Translations under genes and position numbers: made by a program
In this document: piece by piece, positions 54,466-64,000 of the stretch
How positions within the stretch are numbered: position 1 is the stretch's first letter
Layout of the letters: every line of letters starts with the position of its first letter
Notes under the pieces: generated by a model
The model's database searches: none
What the model was told of the DNA's origin: nothing
What the model saw: only the letters and a program-made list of their open reading frames with translations
Assembly (NCBI GenBank): GCA_001599755.1
Contig: BCHX01000006.1
Coordinates: 1,041,336 to 1,105,335 of the forward strand
Source of the DNA: Gliomastix tumulicola
Taxonomy: Eukaryota > Ascomycota > Sordariomycetes > Hypocreales > Bionectriaceae
DNA length: 64,000 bases
Direction: 5' to 3'

Positions 54466-57400
54466 CTAGTTGAGGAACCCCTTGCAAGCGGGAGTGCCGC
54501 AAAGACAGGGGATTCGATCCAGACTCCCGATCTCGCGCTCGAACTTGTAGTCGTAGGTCAACTCCTCATCTGGAAAGATGAACGTTAGCATTGGCAACAG
54601 CAAAGACAGTGGGGTAGTTACTTACTCATGGTAATGTCACGGAGTGCGTATATGACAATACGCTTGCTTCCGTCGACCCTGATGATCTTCGCAGTACAGT
54701 TGGGCATGCAGCTGTGATTGATAAAGCGCGCTATGCCACCCTTCTTAGTCGCATCCACTACCGTACCCTCATCGATTCGGAAAAGGTAGCTGCTGCCGAT
54801 GCCACTCTTCAGGTACCTCTTCTCTCGAATCTCCGCAACCTGTTGGCGGACGACCTCGCCGACGTACTCGATGATCATGTCGTCCTTGGAGATGTCTTGC
54901 ATGGCGTACAAGCCCCAGTTGTGGATTGCTGATCGGGCAAATCTGACAGGTTTTTTCCGCTTCTTAAGCTGATTGAACTTGAAGACATCCGAGTCCTGAC
55001 CCAGAGTCTTCTTCTGATCATTCAAATCGGCAATGTACCGTCGATTCGTTGCACGGTTGGCACGAGAGTTGCCTTTGGTGATTATCTTCTCAGCCGTGAC
55101 TTTTGCCGCATCCGCCAAGGAATCCTTGCCTGTCTTCTCTCGCTCTTCCCTGGCCTTCTGCACTTTGATGTGGTGGGGGAGGTACTTGGATTTCTCTGAG
55201 TTCAGAATCTTCTTAACTCCCTCAGTGCGAGCACACCCAGTTGCGTTGGCGACATAGTAGCCTTTGATAGAGACAGGCTCGTTGAGGGCTCCGTCGGCCG
55301 CGTTCAGCTCACGCACTCTGTTGTGTCTCCATAGCCAAAGATCCGGATGTCCAATGTCACCCACGTCGAATTTTTTGCGCAGCCGAGACAGGTCTGGACC
55401 ATCTTGTCGACCTATAGAGAGCTCCTGGAGTGCCGCAATGTCCGGTTTGAAGCCCACAGGAAGGCTGACAGCGGGCACAAGAGGCTCTGTTGCATAGAGG
55501 CTGTAGTCGAATTGCTCGGGCTCGGGCACGGTCGGCTGATCTTCCTTTAGAGGGGGCGCTTCTTCTGCCGGCTCCGATTCGTCGGGTTGCTCCTCTTGAA
55601 GGGCCGCTTCCTGCTGTTTCAACGCCTCCCGTTCTTCAAACACCTGCTTCTTCGATTTCTTCTTTGGCTTAGTGGACGGTTTCTTTTTCGGTTCCTTGAG
55701 ACTTGTGGCAACAGGTGTCTGAGACCTGGAAATGCTACTGTCTTGCTCGTCGAGTTCGAGGGTGTCCACTCGGGGTGCAAGGCCGTCTTTGGACCCAAGA
55801 ATGCTTTCGTCAAAGACCTTCTGTCGTTTGAGTGCCGTCTCGATCGAAAGCTCCACCTTTCTCTTCCTAGACAAGGGTACATCTCCGGGGGGTACGCTGA
55901 CCTCGGTCATCGAATCATCCTCGCCCTGACCCCAGAACACGGTATCATCCTTCGAAATCTCATCATCAGTGCTGACATGGCTGCGAGGACGAGAATCGGG
56001 TTCTTCGCTTTCTCGCGGCTCACCGCGAATGTCTGCCTCGTCTTCCGACTCAACATCACTGTCTGGAATATTGAGGCGGTGGTGTAGAGATCGAACAGCC
56101 TTTCGAGCCACGGGTTGCTTGCGAGCAAATGGATCAACGAACGCGCTGCGCTGAGCTTCGCCCTTGGTTTTGGATTTCCGAATGCGCGGCAATGCCATGG
56201 GTGGCAATCGCCCGGTCCGCCTTTCGATTGGGTCAGCACGAGAGTTAGGAGTTCCAACCGTCGAGCTGTCCTTATCATCGAGGCCTAACGTATCCTCCTC
56301 TTCATCCTCAGTCGCATCCAGGTGTAACTTCCGCCTTTTGGCAGCATGATTCGCGGGAACGAGGTAGGCCTCGACAACGGGGGCAGCCACCTGAGTCCGA
56401 ATATGTCTGATCAAATGCTCCATCATAAGGTTTTGTGTGACGAGAACAGCTTCGAGCACAGGGTCGTAGTTCTTTGCACGCTGCTTCTTTTCCTCCTCGA
56501 TGTCAGCCTCCTCATCGCGGTGTCTGAGTTCCCTCTCGTCAACTGTGCCTTTTGAACCACCGACAGGGCGACGCTGTGGACTTCTTGAGCGACTTCGCTG
56601 ACTTGCTAAGAGTCCATTTTCGCGAGGGAGACAGAGCTGCATGTGCATGTCGTAGTTGAAAAACTCGGTGTGGTTGACGGCTCGAAAGCATCTTTCAGCT
56701 TCTGCTTGAGGGGTGGGGCAGGGTTGAAATTGGATGTAGAACCCGGCCGCATCAATGCTAATATCCAGCACCGCATAGTTCTTAAGCCGCTTCCTCATAT
56801 GCGGAACGATACTCGGCATTGTTGGCACGTTCCTACTAGAAACGAAAATATAGGGCTCGTTGGCGAAGCGTGAGGCGATGCTCGACTGTGGTAGGCTGGG
56901 GTGTGGCTGAGGTTGAGAAGGAAGCCCAGTTGCTTGAATGGCGGGAGTCGACCCTGGCCTCGACGCTGCGGGCCCTCGCGGTGCGCTTGGAGGCGGCCTC
57001 GAGGATTTCGGTCCGGTCGGCGGGACTGGTACGGCCTGTGCGAGCTTTTCCTTCGCCTGCTTTTCTCGATCTCTCCTCAGATGCTCCTCCATCATACGGC
57101 GGCTCTTCCGACCGTCAGGGTCAAACTCGACCTTGACATAGTCTGAATCGACTTTGATCCCACGGGTCTTCACAGCTCTGCGCGCAGCGTCAATGGCCAG
57201 TATTCGAGGCATGTTGGGGCGGACCGAGTCTCGATAACGAATCGTCGCGAACCCAAGATAGCTTCCAGTGTCGGGGTGCATCTTGTTGCTGCTCTCGGCA
57301 ATCTCGCCAAATGTGGCGAAGACTGCAGTGATCCTGTTGAAGTTTAACAAATGACTGTAGTTGGTCACCACGATCTGGGTCGGTGGGCCGGAGCCGATTG

Positions 57401-58314
57401 ACGTTTTTGGGTCATAGAGGTACGGCTTGAGGTTGTATGGGGCCGGACGCAGGCGCGCTCGAGGTTGGTAGAAGTCGGTGTTGATATATCCAAGCTTGCC
57501 ACCCTCCTTGCTCAGGCGAGGATCGGGAGGGGGTGCGTCATCATCATCATCCTAGTCCACGTATTAGCCATGAGTTCTCACTGATGATGACACACCCCCT
57601 CCCGAAAAAGGGGAAGAGTATCCTTATTATACATACCAAACCAAAAGTTTCGTATATCGGCTTGGAGCTTTTCAGGGCCGCCTTGTTATTATGCGATCGA
57701 TCGTTGTGTGTATCAGGCAGAGACTTGACACCCTTTGCGGCCGACCCGCTGGGTCGTGCAGGAACACGCTCGAATGTGTGATGAGAGCTAGGCATTGAGC
57801 CGTTTGGGACAGAGGCTAGGGTGGTATGAGATGTTGATCTCGCAGCGCGATCGCTCTTGGATCCGGACGACGACAGATCGTGTGTCGGGTTTGTTGGGGT
57901 GATTAAGGACGCGGGTGAATCTCTGGTTGCGAGAGGCGTGACACTCGCGGTGTTATGGCGAGACGATGATGTCGTGGCATGTTGTGCACTGAATAATGAT
58001 GATGTGACGCTGGTATGTGAGCTCGTCGAGTCGACAGTGCTGTGGACATCGCCAGGTGGTGAGTCGTTGGCCTCAAGATGAGCCTGAGACTGACTTCGAG
58101 GGGCATCGAGCGGCACGGGTGCGCGAGTCACGCGACCGGCGACGCCATTTGTGGTGGCCTTTGACGTGGCCACCTCGTCGCGAGACGGACGAGCGGTGCT
58201 GTTGTGATTTGACTCGGTGCGCCTACTGTCTGCCTGGCCCTCGGTGTCCGCCCTGACCTTCGGCAAGGTTGGGTCCAACTGCGCGAGGGCCGGAGCAGAC
58301 GGAGGACAAGTCAT
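54466..58314 (-). CDS. set1: Histone H3 lysine-4 methyltransferase Set1
   Basis: Exons 57637-58314, 54626-57551 and 54466-54569 give 1235 residues. The N-terminal 226 residues are Ser/Thr-rich. Then come YLYDPKTSIGSGPPTQIVVT, an RRM-like domain (about 287-345), and a second SET1-associated RRM (FVSSRNVPTMPSIVPHMRKR, about 420-510). A long acidic or basic linker leads to the N-SET region (CARTEGVKKILNSEKSKYLP). The SET domain (about 1096-1214) has SAIHNWGLYAMQDI, YVGEVVRQ, GTVVDATKKGGIARFINHSC and, across the last intron, NEELTYDYKF. Post-SET CLCGTPACKGFLN ends the protein. It is the catalytic subunit of COMPASS. Most fungal relatives start about 70 residues earlier, so one more 5' exon may lie in 58315-58700; I could not join one in phase. 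Confidence 0.93.
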
Positions 58315-59415
58315 CGTGGTCGACAGGCTCCTGCTATCTTCTGGGACGTGCTTGGATCATGGTATCTTGCAACCGTACCTATATCGCACAACGTGTTTCG
58401 GAGGTATGTGAAGTCTCGGGCGCCTGGGGATGAGCGCGAGAGGGGCGGGAACGCGCGCGGTCCTCAAGTCCACGCGACTGTAATGAAAGCTGAACGTGCC
58501 GCGAGGGAGGCGCCCGGTCGCGATAATGACTAGGGGAATTGAGATGCTCGGGTGCAGTAGGAGTGGTGAGGGATGCGACGACGCTTATGTGCGCAGTCGG
58601 TCGCCGCGAGCGAGGAGCAGGTGGTGGTCGTTTGCCAGAAAACTGGCCGGCACAAAGAATCGAGGGAAAGTCAAAAGGTTGTGATTGATTTCATTCCTTC
58701 CCTTGCACTCAGGGATAAGTGGACCTACCCACCAGCCACGAATCTTCAGCGCACGGGCCATACTGTGGCACAAACGGACATACACCTGCAAGGTTCATTG
58801 TGGCGCTCTTTGTGTACTGCAGCTCAAAAGTGTCATTGTTTGTACAACACAGAGGTGCGTGTCCGGTACTGCCATCAATGAGCCAATGCAAGGTTCTTTC
58901 TTCCCTAGGGTATAATATTTTGAATGCACCAGCTTGCTATCCATTATTCATTGAAGCTCTCGTTGTCAACTCTCAACTTGGCGAGAAATGGGGAGCTGAG
59001 CTTGCAAGCGGAGGCGGCCTTGACAAACAACAAAGCAACTTATAATTCTGGCATGCATCCACTCATGTGCGTGACCGTGTCGCTCGCTACGTTTAGTGCA
59101 TGGGCGGGCGTTTGCTTCAAGCCTAGTACCTCTGGCTGATTGGGTGTCGAGCCAGCCAGAGGGTTGAGTCAACTTCGCAGCCCAACAAATCGATATGCAT
59201 ATTATAAAGTGGTCCATACTACACATACATCATCCTGCAGCCAGTCCAGCGCCAGGGATTGACTCGCCCGTCTTGCCTGTCCAAATTGTATGCACTGTAT
59301 GTATCCCCGATCCAACGCCGCAGTAAACGCTAGACAGCCAAACGCCGGTTCCATGATGGAATTGATACAAATAATGGCGCCGCACCATTTGAAGAGCCAA
59401 TCATGAGGGTAAGAA
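58315..59415. other. Intergenic region between SET1 and the securin-like gene
   Basis: About 1.1 kb. On the reverse strand 58390-58640 keeps an open, Pro/Arg/Ser-rich frame (RPPPAPRSRRPTAH...) that could be part of the missing SET1 N-terminus, but it ends in TAG just before the only good donor. The rest shows no gene. Confidence 0.45.
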
Positions 59416-60803
59416 TCAACCATCTAGCCGAAGTTCAAACTCTTCTTCCTCCTCGCCAAGATCGGGCATTGCCATGGGAGGAAGCTCTTCATCGTCATGT
59501 GCATCAAAAATCGACATGAATGGAGGTGTCCGGTTTCGTGATGCTTGGCCACCGAGTCCCGCCTTGCGCGCTCGTGAAGGCGTGATGGTGAGATCCGCCT
59601 CGTCCTCCAGTTCGGGTGATTTTATGCTACGGCTGTGCGTTTGACTCGGGTCCGCAGGTCGTATGGCAGATGAGGCTGACTTGCCTTTGCTATAGCCTAT
59701 TGTGTTTCGTGACACAAACGAACCAGCACTGGTAGTACTTGCGATATTCGGACCCGGCTTTGCCAACGTTCCTCTGCCTGCTGGCTGCCTTCTCGACACG
59801 ATTGAAGCGAGAGGCTTTCTTGTGAGAGTTTGGCCAACTCGTGGTGTGGGTTTGGAAAGGGTAGGCTTGCTGCTGCTGGAGGAATGTGCCAAAGCTACCG
59901 CTGCTTTTCTCGACATGGAACCCGATGGCTGTGCCGTTGCAGGCCTATTGCGGACCTTCCTCGCCATTTTTGCCTCAGCCGCTTCTTTGGTGTCAGGGAC
60001 GGGACTGATCTTCTTCGGTGATGGCTCTAGGTCGGCCTCGTTCCAACACAAAGCGTCCAGCTCCTTTGCGTTGTCAGTGATGGCCCTCTCCATTACGGCC
60101 TCGATTTCGTTGTTGAATTGTTTCGTTTGCTTTGATATTCCGTCGTCATCAGTCGGGTTGCAGAACTGGTTGTAGAACCCTCGGTATAGGTTTTCCTTCT
60201 TGAGACCCTCCATCACCAAGCCACCTTTGGGAAGAAGTTCTGATTCGAAAGGGAGATCGACTGGTCGTGGGGGCGCATACTCTGGCTCAAGAACGCCGTC
60301 CTCGGGTGATCCAGGTTCGTCGTTCTTCACATCGAGAAGCACAGGCGCCTTTTGCATGGGCTTGCGAGTGGTTGTTGGCTTAAGCTGAGTCTTCTCTATG
60401 TCCTTCACCATGTTCTTAACGCCACCAGTCTGGCCGGTTCGAGCTTTGGCATTGGTCGTCTTGTTTCCGAGGGGCGCTCGGGATCGCCCGCCTGACACTT
60501 GTGTTAGCGGATATTGAAGCTAGAGTGGTCTTGATACCTACCCATAGGCGTGATCACTCCGTCTCCAGCAAGTTTCCCACCGAGCCCATCTTTCTTCACG
60601 AGGATGGTAGCGTTTTCTTCGTTCTGGTTGAATTTGCCGGGGGTCTTGGCGTATCTGGCGCCTGGCGTCTTCGGTTGTTTTGATGGCCCATGCACCAGGT
60701 TCTCCTGGTCTCGATGGGCTGCGAGCATGTTGAAAGACCTGTTTGCCGTGAATTCTGCGTACTTGGTGTTGGCTGAAAGTGAGGTGTCATGAATGGGTTC
60801 CAT
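59416..60803 (-). CDS. Probable securin (separase inhibitor, Cut2/Pds1 type)
   Basis: Exons 60542-60803 and 59416-60491 give 445 residues; intron donor GTAGGT, branch GCTAAC. Three features together support securin. A perfect destruction box R-A-P-L-G-N-K-T-T-N lies at about residues 91-100, just after the exon junction. A KEN box occurs in GLKKENLYRG. Between them lies EPEYAPPRPVDLPFESE, matching the separase-binding pseudosubstrate E-x-E-Y-x-PP motif of securins. The N-terminus (AAHRDQENLVHG) and low-complexity Ser/Pro/Lys body fit a disordered regulator; the C-terminus is very acidic (DLGEEEEEFEL). Securin holds separase inactive until APC/C degrades it at anaphase. An in-frame Met at 60728 is the alternative start. 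Confidence 0.75.
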
Positions 60804-61327
60804 GTGTACGAGAGAGGCATGGATATGATGGGGAAATAGACCAGCCAGAAAGTTCAGGAAAGCTTTCCACCCTTGTATTTTTTTGGGACCTTCGTTGGCA
60901 GGGCAACAGCGCCACACACAGAGTGATTAGAGCGGTGAGGGTGGCAATCAACCCCTTGCGCCTTTTGTTATCTTGACGTTTGAAGGTATTGCATGTCAGG
61001 AATAGCCTTTGGCAGCCTTTGGTATTTACGATCGATTCGAGCAGTAACGAGTGAAGCGTCATAGTGTACAAGTAAGTGTCCATTCTTTGCTTCAGTATAA
61101 TGTCTTATCGATTGTGGATCTGCAGCTCAAGCCACTTGTGGCTGAAGTGGGCACCCTTTTGCATGGAGGGGCACTGTCATCAGCTTCCCCCACTCCATCC
61201 CTTTTCTACACCAACCGCCGCATCACCTGGTACTGCTCTCCGTTTGTTCAACACCCCGTTGCCTGATACCTGACTTGTCCTCCCAATCCAAAACTACCAC
61301 GCCAAAGACTGCTTTCATAACCTCAAA
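60804..61327. other. Divergent intergenic region between securin and tropomyosin
   Basis: About 520 bases; no gene. The CT-rich part before 61328 fits the tropomyosin leader. Confidence 0.6.
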
Positions 61328-61962
61328 ATGGATCGCATCAAGGAGGTGAGTATCGCAGCCCGAACTCTCCACCCTCCTCCCAAATATTGAAATGATGGGG
61401 TTGCTAACAGCTCCCTTCCCCGTCTAGAAAATGAACTCCCTCCGCCTTGAGGCTGATGAGGCCTCCGCCAAGGTTGAGGAGCTCCAGACCAAAGTCAAGG
61501 CCCTAGAGCAGGAGAACCTATCCAAGGAGCAGGAGATCACCTCCCTCCAGCACAAGAACAACCTCCTCGAGGGCGATGTGGAGAAGCTCGAGACGAACAT
61601 CAAGGACTTCAAGAAGGCCGCTGATGAAGGCCAGCAGCACGGCACACAAAATGAGACCCTCCAGAGGCGTCTGCAACTGCTCGAGGAGGAGGCTGAGGAG
61701 GCCGACAAGACCCTTCGTGAGGCCAACGAAAAGTATGCCACATATTATCTCTATATCTCTGCCTGGCCCAGGATAATTTTCTAACACATCTATTCACAGG
61801 CTCCGACAGACTGACGTTAAGGCCGGACATTTCGAGCGCAAGGTCCAGGCTCTGGAGCAGGAGCGCGATCAGTGGGAGCAGAAGTACGAGGAGATGGCAA
61901 AGAAGCACTCGACGCTGCAGAAGGAGCTGGAGGACCTCCAGCAGGAAATCGGCACCATCTAA
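61328..61962 (+). CDS. tpmA: Tropomyosin
   Basis: Exons 61328-61345 (18 bases), 61428-61732 and 61800-61962 give exactly 161 residues, the length of Aspergillus TpmA and fission yeast Cdc8. The protein starts MDRIKEKMNSLRLEADEASAK (first 20: MDRIKEKMNSLRLEADEASA) and is one continuous coiled coil with heptad a/d Leu, Ala and Val. It includes LQTKVKALEQENLSKEQEI, LLEGDVEKLE and KKHSTLQKELEDLQQEIGTI at the end. It binds along formin-made actin cables at hyphal tips and the cytokinetic ring and guides myosin transport. The tiny first exon carries the N-terminal MDRIKE needed for end-to-end overlap. Confidence 0.96.
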
Positions 61963-62271
61963 TCCGCCTCTCTTTATCCTCGGCCTGGTTGAGTTTGATA
62001 GTTAGCGTGGCGTGCCGTGTGGTTGGTATCGAAGTGGCTAGATCGATGGATCTAGACCTCGAGACCAGGTGTATGGATTTTGGGATGGTCGCTTGTTGCG
62101 CATTGTACGGAGTTCACGCCCACCATCCAAGTGCCTCTTATGCTCGGAGCTCCCAAATGCTTTCAACCTGAGGAGATGCTGTAGAATAACGGGTTGTCCA
62201 TGAATCACGAGCGGAATTATGCCATTTTGCGATCAGGCCTAGGGTGAAATGTCTGGCCCTCTTCGTGCTGA
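61963..62271. other. Convergent intergenic region
   Basis: About 310 bases between two 3' ends; no gene. AGATCGATGGATCTAGACC near 62040 is a small imperfect palindrome. Confidence 0.6.
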
Positions 62272-62974
62272 CTATTGACGTTTAGCCCTATTCTTGGCTC
62301 TTTGTTTCCTCTCCGTGAACTGTCTCTCTTGTTTGCTCTCGTATCGGAATTTCGGCTTCTTCTTTTTCGGGAGATGTTCTTTCGTCTGGGCAACGTCCTT
62401 CACTTCGGGAGTCTCCTCTGGAGCATCGTCGTTGTCCCTGTGCAATATGGGCTTCTCCAGCCCGTCCCTTGAGACATTGACTGTTTCTACAGTCACTGTC
62501 GTATATCTGTCTTCGTCGATGTACTCCTCTTCGTGATCAATAAGCTCGAGATTGGGCTGATCTGGGAAACCATCCCAACCCTCTGAATCTTCGTCCCCTG
62601 ATCCTTCTTCGGTTTCTTCGTGACCCGCAGCCCCTGACTCTTGTAGCATTCTCTTCACTAACGTGACATGCTCTTCGACTTCTCGTTTACGGTCCTCTCG
62701 AAGCTGGTAATGCCTGGATTAGCTAATGGTAATTAGGTCTGTAGATTGTGTCACAGCCCACCTGTTTCCGCGTCTCGATTTTCTCCTGCCGGGCCTTTTT
62801 GGCTGCTTCCTCTTGTGCTGCCTTTATCCGCTGCTGCTTGCGCTTGTGGAATCCAGTCAAATACTCATGTCGTGCACTATTATCGAAAGAAATTTCCTCG
62901 ATCGTGTGCGTCGTCTTCCTTTTCTTGGATGGAGGGGGGAGAAGTGGCTTTTTGGGTCTCGGCTTTGCAAACAT
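62272..62974 (-). CDS. rrp17: Ribosome-biogenesis protein Rrp17/Nol12
   Basis: Exons 62762-62974 and 62272-62703 give 214 residues. Conserved features are FDNSARHEYLTGFHKRKQQR (about 29-48), a long basic helix continuing across the intron (ARQEKIETRKQ/LREDRKREVEEHV) and HEEEYIDEDRYTTVTVETV near 130. The basic tail reads KKKKPKFRYESKQER...RAKNRAKRQ. Yeast Rrp17 is a 5'-3' exonuclease acting on ITS1 of pre-60S rRNA, and human Nol12 is its relative. It is nucleolar. Two acceptors are close together (62713 and 62704); the second restores the conserved KQLRE step and keeps the frame. It shares a 330-base divergent promoter with BIG1. Confidence 0.9.
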
Positions 62975-63304
62975 GTTGCGGCAGGTCGGTCTTTACTGCT
63001 GGGCGCGAGTGTATTAATGGGCATTTATCAATGCATTCTTGAGATCGTTCGGCACTTTTCGACAGTTTCCAATTTTCGATTTTGTACGGAGTGTCGAGGC
63101 TGAAGCTGGTCCTGACATTTTTAATGGGGCCAGCGAACGGGAGGACTGCTCCTACCAAATCCTCCACGGACAGTGATTGGCTATATCGGTTATGTAAGAT
63201 AGGACCCGCACGCTCCCTGGAGTGTCATCACCGTTGCGACCGGCTTCAGATCTCCTAGCATCCCGACAGCACCGATCCCTAAACCCATCACGACATTGCT
63301 CACC
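62975..63304. other. Bidirectional RRP17-BIG1 promoter
   Basis: 330 bases between divergent starts; no gene. No strong shared motif seen. Confidence 0.6.
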
Positions 63305-64000
63305 ATGCGTCTTCAGGTGCTCAGCAGCGCTCTGGCGCTTGTAGGGTCGTCGGTGGCCTTTACGGACTCCTCTCCCTGGGTTCTACTCTCCACTGCTCCG
63401 TATGGCGAAAGCTCCTATCCAGCTCGACAGGCAGCTACTGACAACCGCATTTCAGCTTCGATATCACGCCAGCTGGCCAGGCGATCTCCTTGACGACCGA
63501 TGTGCTCCGAGATACTAAGCATCTACTCAAAGAATGCCCTACCAGCAACTACTTGCTCGTGAACCAGCGGGGCATGACGACCGCCAGCCTCCGTCGAGCC
63601 ACATCAGATAGCAGCGCCCTACCTTCTTTGAGCCGCGCTGCCGAAGACGCTCGCGTCAAGGGCAAGCTCGTGGTGCCTGAGGTAATCGGCCGGATCAAGG
63701 ACATGCACACAATTGAGGACACGGGCCTTCCGGACTTCATCAAGTCCGAGTGTACGTCGCAGGAGAAGAAGTTCGACATCGACATTCTCGATCTTGCGTC
63801 GCTGCCGTCTGAAGACCAGGAAGATGCGCTCGCTCGCAATAGTATGGAATCCCCGGTTCATGCGTTCTCAAGACCTGATGCTGACGCCCTGGCAGATGCT
63901 CTCATCCAGGATCGAATCACTTCCGCGACTGCCGACGATAGCTTCACTATTCTTTTCCTGTCTACGCCGAACGAGCCTTCTTACGAGCCCGAATTCGCGG
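63305..64000 (+). CDS. big1: BIG1-type ER protein of cell-wall glucan synthesis (3' truncated by window)
   Basis: Exons 63305-63399, 63456-63841 and 63896 onward; the gene runs off the window. The start is a signal peptide (MRLQVLSSALALVGSSVAF). Then come TDSSPWVLLSTAPF, a segment of DVLRDTKHLLKECPTSNYLL, RAAEDARVKGKL, VVPEVIGRIK, IKSECTSQEKKFDIDILDLA and TILFLSTPNEPSYEPEF. This order matches the lumenal domain of fungal Big1, an ER membrane protein needed for normal beta-1,6-glucan; it is distantly related to V-ATPase accessory protein Ac45. The membrane anchor and dilysine tail would lie beyond the edge. The first Met is at 63305 in a CACCATG context. Confidence 0.85.

Overview
The window is a euchromatic piece of a filamentous ascomycete nuclear chromosome, most likely a Sordariomycete. 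The evidence is short introns (about 45-140 nt) with GTRNGT donors and CTRAC branch sites, C/G-rich third codon positions, 5' regions rich in CT and CA, and protein families restricted to or typical of Pezizomycotina (SamB, a SCAP homologue with WD40 repeats, a long Set1, a DUF4202 protein). I find no plasmid, phage, CRISPR or intact transposon, and no secondary-metabolite cluster.

Layout. 0-9 kb: 5' end of a probable complex I subunit (NDUFB2-like), a tail-anchored UBE2J-type E2, the large TFIIIC subunit Tfc3 and a basic CCDC137-like protein. 9-15 kb: a PLC-like phosphodiesterase (Aim6 type), cyanate lyase, an unusual 56-residue repeat peptide and the ribosome-biogenesis factor EBP2. 15-24 kb: SamB/Mub1 with a very long upstream region, an intron-containing tRNA-Asn, a two-TM protein and a Zrg17-type zinc carrier. 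24-32 kb: MGM1 and SPB1 head to head, then a JMJD7-type hydroxylase. 33-37 kb: SCAP. 39-46 kb: a divergent 14-3-3-like protein, a SANT/Myb protein, a DUF4202 protein, a peroxisomal FMN-dependent 2-hydroxyacid oxidase and a single-pass membrane protein whose 5' end looks damaged. 46-52.7 kb: a gene desert. 52.7-64 kb: an Ilp-annotated fungal protein, SET1, a probable securin, tropomyosin, RRP17 and the start of BIG1.

Most genes are unrelated housekeeping functions in head-to-head or tail-to-tail pairs. A loose theme is ribosome production: Tfc3 (Pol III), EBP2, SPB1, RRP17 and the CCDC137-like protein. Growth and division also recur (tropomyosin, securin, SamB, MGM1, BIG1). Splice models were built by hand by matching donor, acceptor and reading phase, and most give whole-codon totals.

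The best candidate for something undescribed is the 56-residue peptide at 12333-12503. It has three C-x-x-M repeats, no signal peptide and a strong TATA/leader arrangement. No multi-gene novel system is evident.
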